Positions 62,194 through 64,000 of a stretch of 64,000 nucleotides of DNA are shown in pieces. The notes under the pieces are model-generated. The model was not told where the DNA came from, searched no databases, and worked only from the letters and a program-made list of their open reading frames with translations. Source of the DNA: Halomonas sp. HL-93 (GTDB lineage Bacteria; Pseudomonadota; Gammaproteobacteria; Pseudomonadales; Halomonadaceae). The stretch lies in NCBI RefSeq assembly GCF_900086985.1, contig NZ_LT593974.1, positions 3,348,001 to 3,412,000 on the forward strand. The letters run 5' to 3'. Every line of letters begins with the position of its first letter. Positions within the stretch are counted from its first letter, which is position 1. Position numbers and translations under genes: made by a program.

Positions 62194-63510
62194 TTACTCC
62201 CCTTCGTCCAGGCTTTCCACGCGAATGCGCGTCACTGGGCCGGCGATATCCGCCATGGCTTCTATTTCGCGGATCGCTTCGTTCATCTGCTTCTCTTTGG
62301 TGCGGTGAGTCAGCAGAATAATCGGCACCAATTCGCCTTCGGTGGCCTCTTTCTGGATCAGCGCTTCGATAGAGATGCCCTGCTCGGCCAGGATAGTCGC
62401 CACCCGTGCCAGTACCCCGGGGCGGTCTACTGCCAACAGACGCAGATAATAAGCGGTAATAATATCTTCCATCGGCATGATGGGCAGTTGACTGACATCT
62501 TCGTCGATGCCGCTAAACGCCAGGTAGGGAACCCGGTAATGGTGGTCGGTGGAGATATCCCGCGCCACATCGAGTAGGTCGGCGACCACGGCCGAGGCCG
62601 TCGGCTCTGCGCCTGCGCCTGCGCCGTAGTAAAGCGTCGGCCCAACGGCGTCGCCCATCACCGCGATGGCATTCTTTACGCCATGAACGTTGGCCAGCAG
62701 GCGCTCTTTGGGGATCAGCGTGGGGTGAACCCGCAACTCAAGGCCATTCTCAGTGCGCTTGGAGATTCCCAGGTGCTTGATGACATAGCCCAGGTTATCG
62801 GCCTGCTCAACGTCTTCGGCGGTAATCCGCGAAATGCCCTCAGTGAAGGCTTTCTCGAACTGCAGGGGCACGCCATAGGCAATTGAGGCCAGAATAGTCA
62901 GCTTATGGGCGGCATCGATACCTTCAACGTCAAAGGTCGGGTCGGATTCGGCGTAGCCCAGCGCCTGAGCTTCTGCGAGCACGTCTTCAAAGGCGCGGCC
63001 TTCATCGCGCATATGGGTAAGGATATAGTTGCCGGTGCCGTTGATGATGCCCGCCACCCACTCGATACGGTTGGCTCCAAGGCCCTCGCGCAGCGACTTG
63101 ATCACCGGAATACCACCGGCGACGGCGGCTTCAAACGCCACGATCACGCCTTTTTCGTGGGCCGCCTTGAAGATTTCGTTGCCGTGAACGGCGATCAGCG
63201 CTTTATTGGCCGTGACCACGTGCTTGCCGTTTTCAATCGCGGTAAGTACCAGTTCGCGGGCAATGTCGTAACCACCAATCAGTTCAACCAAGACATCCAC
63301 ATTAGGGTTAGTGGCCACTTCAAATACATCCGATGTGGCATTAATACCGGTAATGTCGCAATCGGGGTGAATACTGCGGTGGGCCACCTGCTCAATCACA
63401 ATCGGGCGGCCTGCACGACGTGCAATATCGTCAGCGTTGCGCGTCAGCACGTTGAACGTACCGCCACCGACGGTACCCAGCCCACAAATGCCTACTCTTA
63501 CCGGTTTCAA
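62194..63510 (-). CDS. hom: Homoserine dehydrogenase
   Basis: Reduces aspartate semialdehyde to homoserine. The 438-residue monofunctional enzyme has the NAD(P) loop VGICGLGTVGGGTFNVL at its start, AAVAGGIPVIKSLREGLGAN and GTGNYILTHM in the catalytic core, and a C-terminal ACT domain (about 350-430, VDRPGVLARVATILAEQGIS) that in relatives gives threonine inhibition. It lies 70 nt after dsbC and 8 nt before thrC, the dsbC-hom-thrC order of Pseudomonas. Confidence 0.97.
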   Translation of the reverse strand: MKPVRVGICGLGTVGGGTFNVLTRNADDIARRAGRPIVIEQVAHRSIHPDCDITGINATSDVFEVATNPNVDVLVELIGGYDIARELVLTAIENGKHVVTANKALIAVHGNEIFKAAHEKGVIVAFEAAVAGGIPVIKSLREGLGANRIEWVAGIINGTGNYILTHMRDEGRAFEDVLAEAQALGYAESDPTFDVEGIDAAHKLTILASIAYGVPLQFEKAFTEGISRITAEDVEQADNLGYVIKHLGISKRTENGLELRVHPTLIPKERLLANVHGVKNAIAVMGDAVGPTLYYGAGAGAEPTASAVVADLLDVARDISTDHHYRVPYLAFSGIDEDVSQLPIMPMEDIITAYYLRLLAVDRPGVLARVATILAEQGISIEALIQKEATEGELVPIILLTHRTKEKQMNEAIREIEAMADIAGPVTRIRVESLDEGE

Positions 63511-63580
63511 AATACTTCCCCTTTTATGTTGTGCACCCGTCGGTGCAGTGTCTCAGCGTGATGTTATTGGATCAATTAGC

Positions 63581-64000
63581 TTAGTCGTCATCCAGTTCCA
63601 GCATTTCCATCATGCGATCCGGCGGCACAAAGCCCGGCACCATTTGCCCATCGGGCAGAATAATGGCCGGCGTTCCTTCTACGCCAAGTGCGCGGCCCAT
63701 CTCGTACTGCTCCGCCACTGGATTATCACAGCTGGCCGAGTTGGACAGAGTTTCGCCTTTCTTGGCCCGCGACATGGCTTCGCTGGGGTTATCGGCACAC
63801 CAGACCTGCTGGAGCGTTCTCCCCGCGTTGGCGTTTACGCCACTACGTGGGAATGCCAAATAGTGTACTGCGATGCCACGTTCGTTGAGCTCCGGAACGG
63901 TCTCGTGCAAGCGTACGCAGTAAGGGCAGCTTGGGTCGGTAAATACCACGACCGTTGCTTTGGGCGTTTCTTCACCACGAAATACCACCCGATCACTTTC
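63581..64000 (-). CDS. dsbC: Thiol:disulfide interchange protein DsbC (partial, N-terminus outside window)
   Basis: Periplasmic disulfide isomerase. The frame is open to the right edge, so only the last 139 residues are seen: the thioredoxin-fold catalytic domain with VVFTDPSCPYCVRLHETVPE (active site CPYC), HYLAFPRSGVNANAG, a second Cys pair in QQVWCADN and SASCDNPV, and the cis-Pro region GVEGTPAIILPDG. The signal peptide and dimerisation domain lie outside. It is followed by hom. Confidence 0.94.
   Translation of the reverse strand, partial: ESDRVVFRGEETPKATVVVFTDPSCPYCVRLHETVPELNERGIAVHYLAFPRSGVNANAGRTLQQVWCADNPSEAMSRAKKGETLSNSASCDNPVAEQYEMGRALGVEGTPAIILPDGQMVPGFVPPDRMMEMLELDDD

Noticed and set aside
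61562..62308. 248-codon plus-strand frame opposite thrC
   Set aside because: Shadow of threonine synthase, whose PLP motifs are on the minus strand.

Overview
This 64 kb window is almost entirely core chromosome of a gammaproteobacterium. The gene order (rpsB-tsf-pyrH-frr-uppS-cdsA-dxr-rseP-bamA-skp-lpxD-fabZ-lpxA-lpxB-rnhB-dnaE; coaBC-dut-algC-argB-slmA; ftsX-ftsE-ftsY facing rsmD; dsbC-hom-thrC-recJ), moderately high GC and many acidic proteins suggest a Halomonas-like member of the Halomonadaceae. The genus is inferred from memory of gene order and protein style and was not tested by a search. No rRNA, tRNA, CRISPR array, insertion sequence or prophage gene was seen.

Layout. 1-17.7 kb (minus strand) is the translation and envelope block: ribosomal protein S2, EF-Ts, UMP kinase, ribosome recycling factor, undecaprenyl diphosphate and CDP-diacylglycerol synthesis, the Dxr step of isoprenoid synthesis, the RseP protease, outer-membrane assembly (BamA, Skp), lipid A synthesis (LpxD, FabZ, LpxA, LpxB), RNase HII and the start of DnaE, which runs off the left edge. 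18.0-25.8 kb (plus) carries map-glnD and the succinylase lysine branch (dapC, an ArsC/Spx-like protein, dapD, dapE) plus a coupled unknown gene. 25.8-32.1 kb holds a membrane-anchored cold-shock-domain protein, slyX, alanine dehydrogenase, a thioesterase, rlmI, mutM, rpmB-rpmG and radC. 32.2-37.0 kb (plus) is coaBC-dut-algC-argB-slmA, ending at a strong terminator facing rpoH. 37.1-41.1 kb (minus) is rpoH and ftsY-ftsE-ftsX. 41.2-45.6 kb holds rsmD, a ZapB-like gene, bolA, a HolD-like gene, rimI, an MFS exporter and an unknown acidic protein. 45.6-48.3 kb is prfB-lysS, with the RF2 programmed frameshift intact.

48.4-58.9 kb is the most accessory part: a peptide ABC transporter (separate binding protein and permeases, two ATPases fused), a FadL porin, a MerR-CopA copper operon ending in a 23-residue membrane peptide, and a YitT protein. 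It lies between prfB-lysS and recJ, genes that are neighbours in E. coli. 59-64 kb (minus) is dsbC (partial)-hom-thrC-recJ.

I found no clearly new multi-gene system. The best leads are: the one-TM micropeptide coupled to copA, which may be the remnant of an anchored cupredoxin; a HolD-like protein twice the usual length with a duplicated linker motif; a perfect 19-unit hexanucleotide (Pro-Glu) repeat inside ftsY; the two-TM cold-shock-domain protein; an unknown protein translationally coupled to dapE; and candidate operators upstream of fadL, rpoH, oppA and the merR-copA operon.
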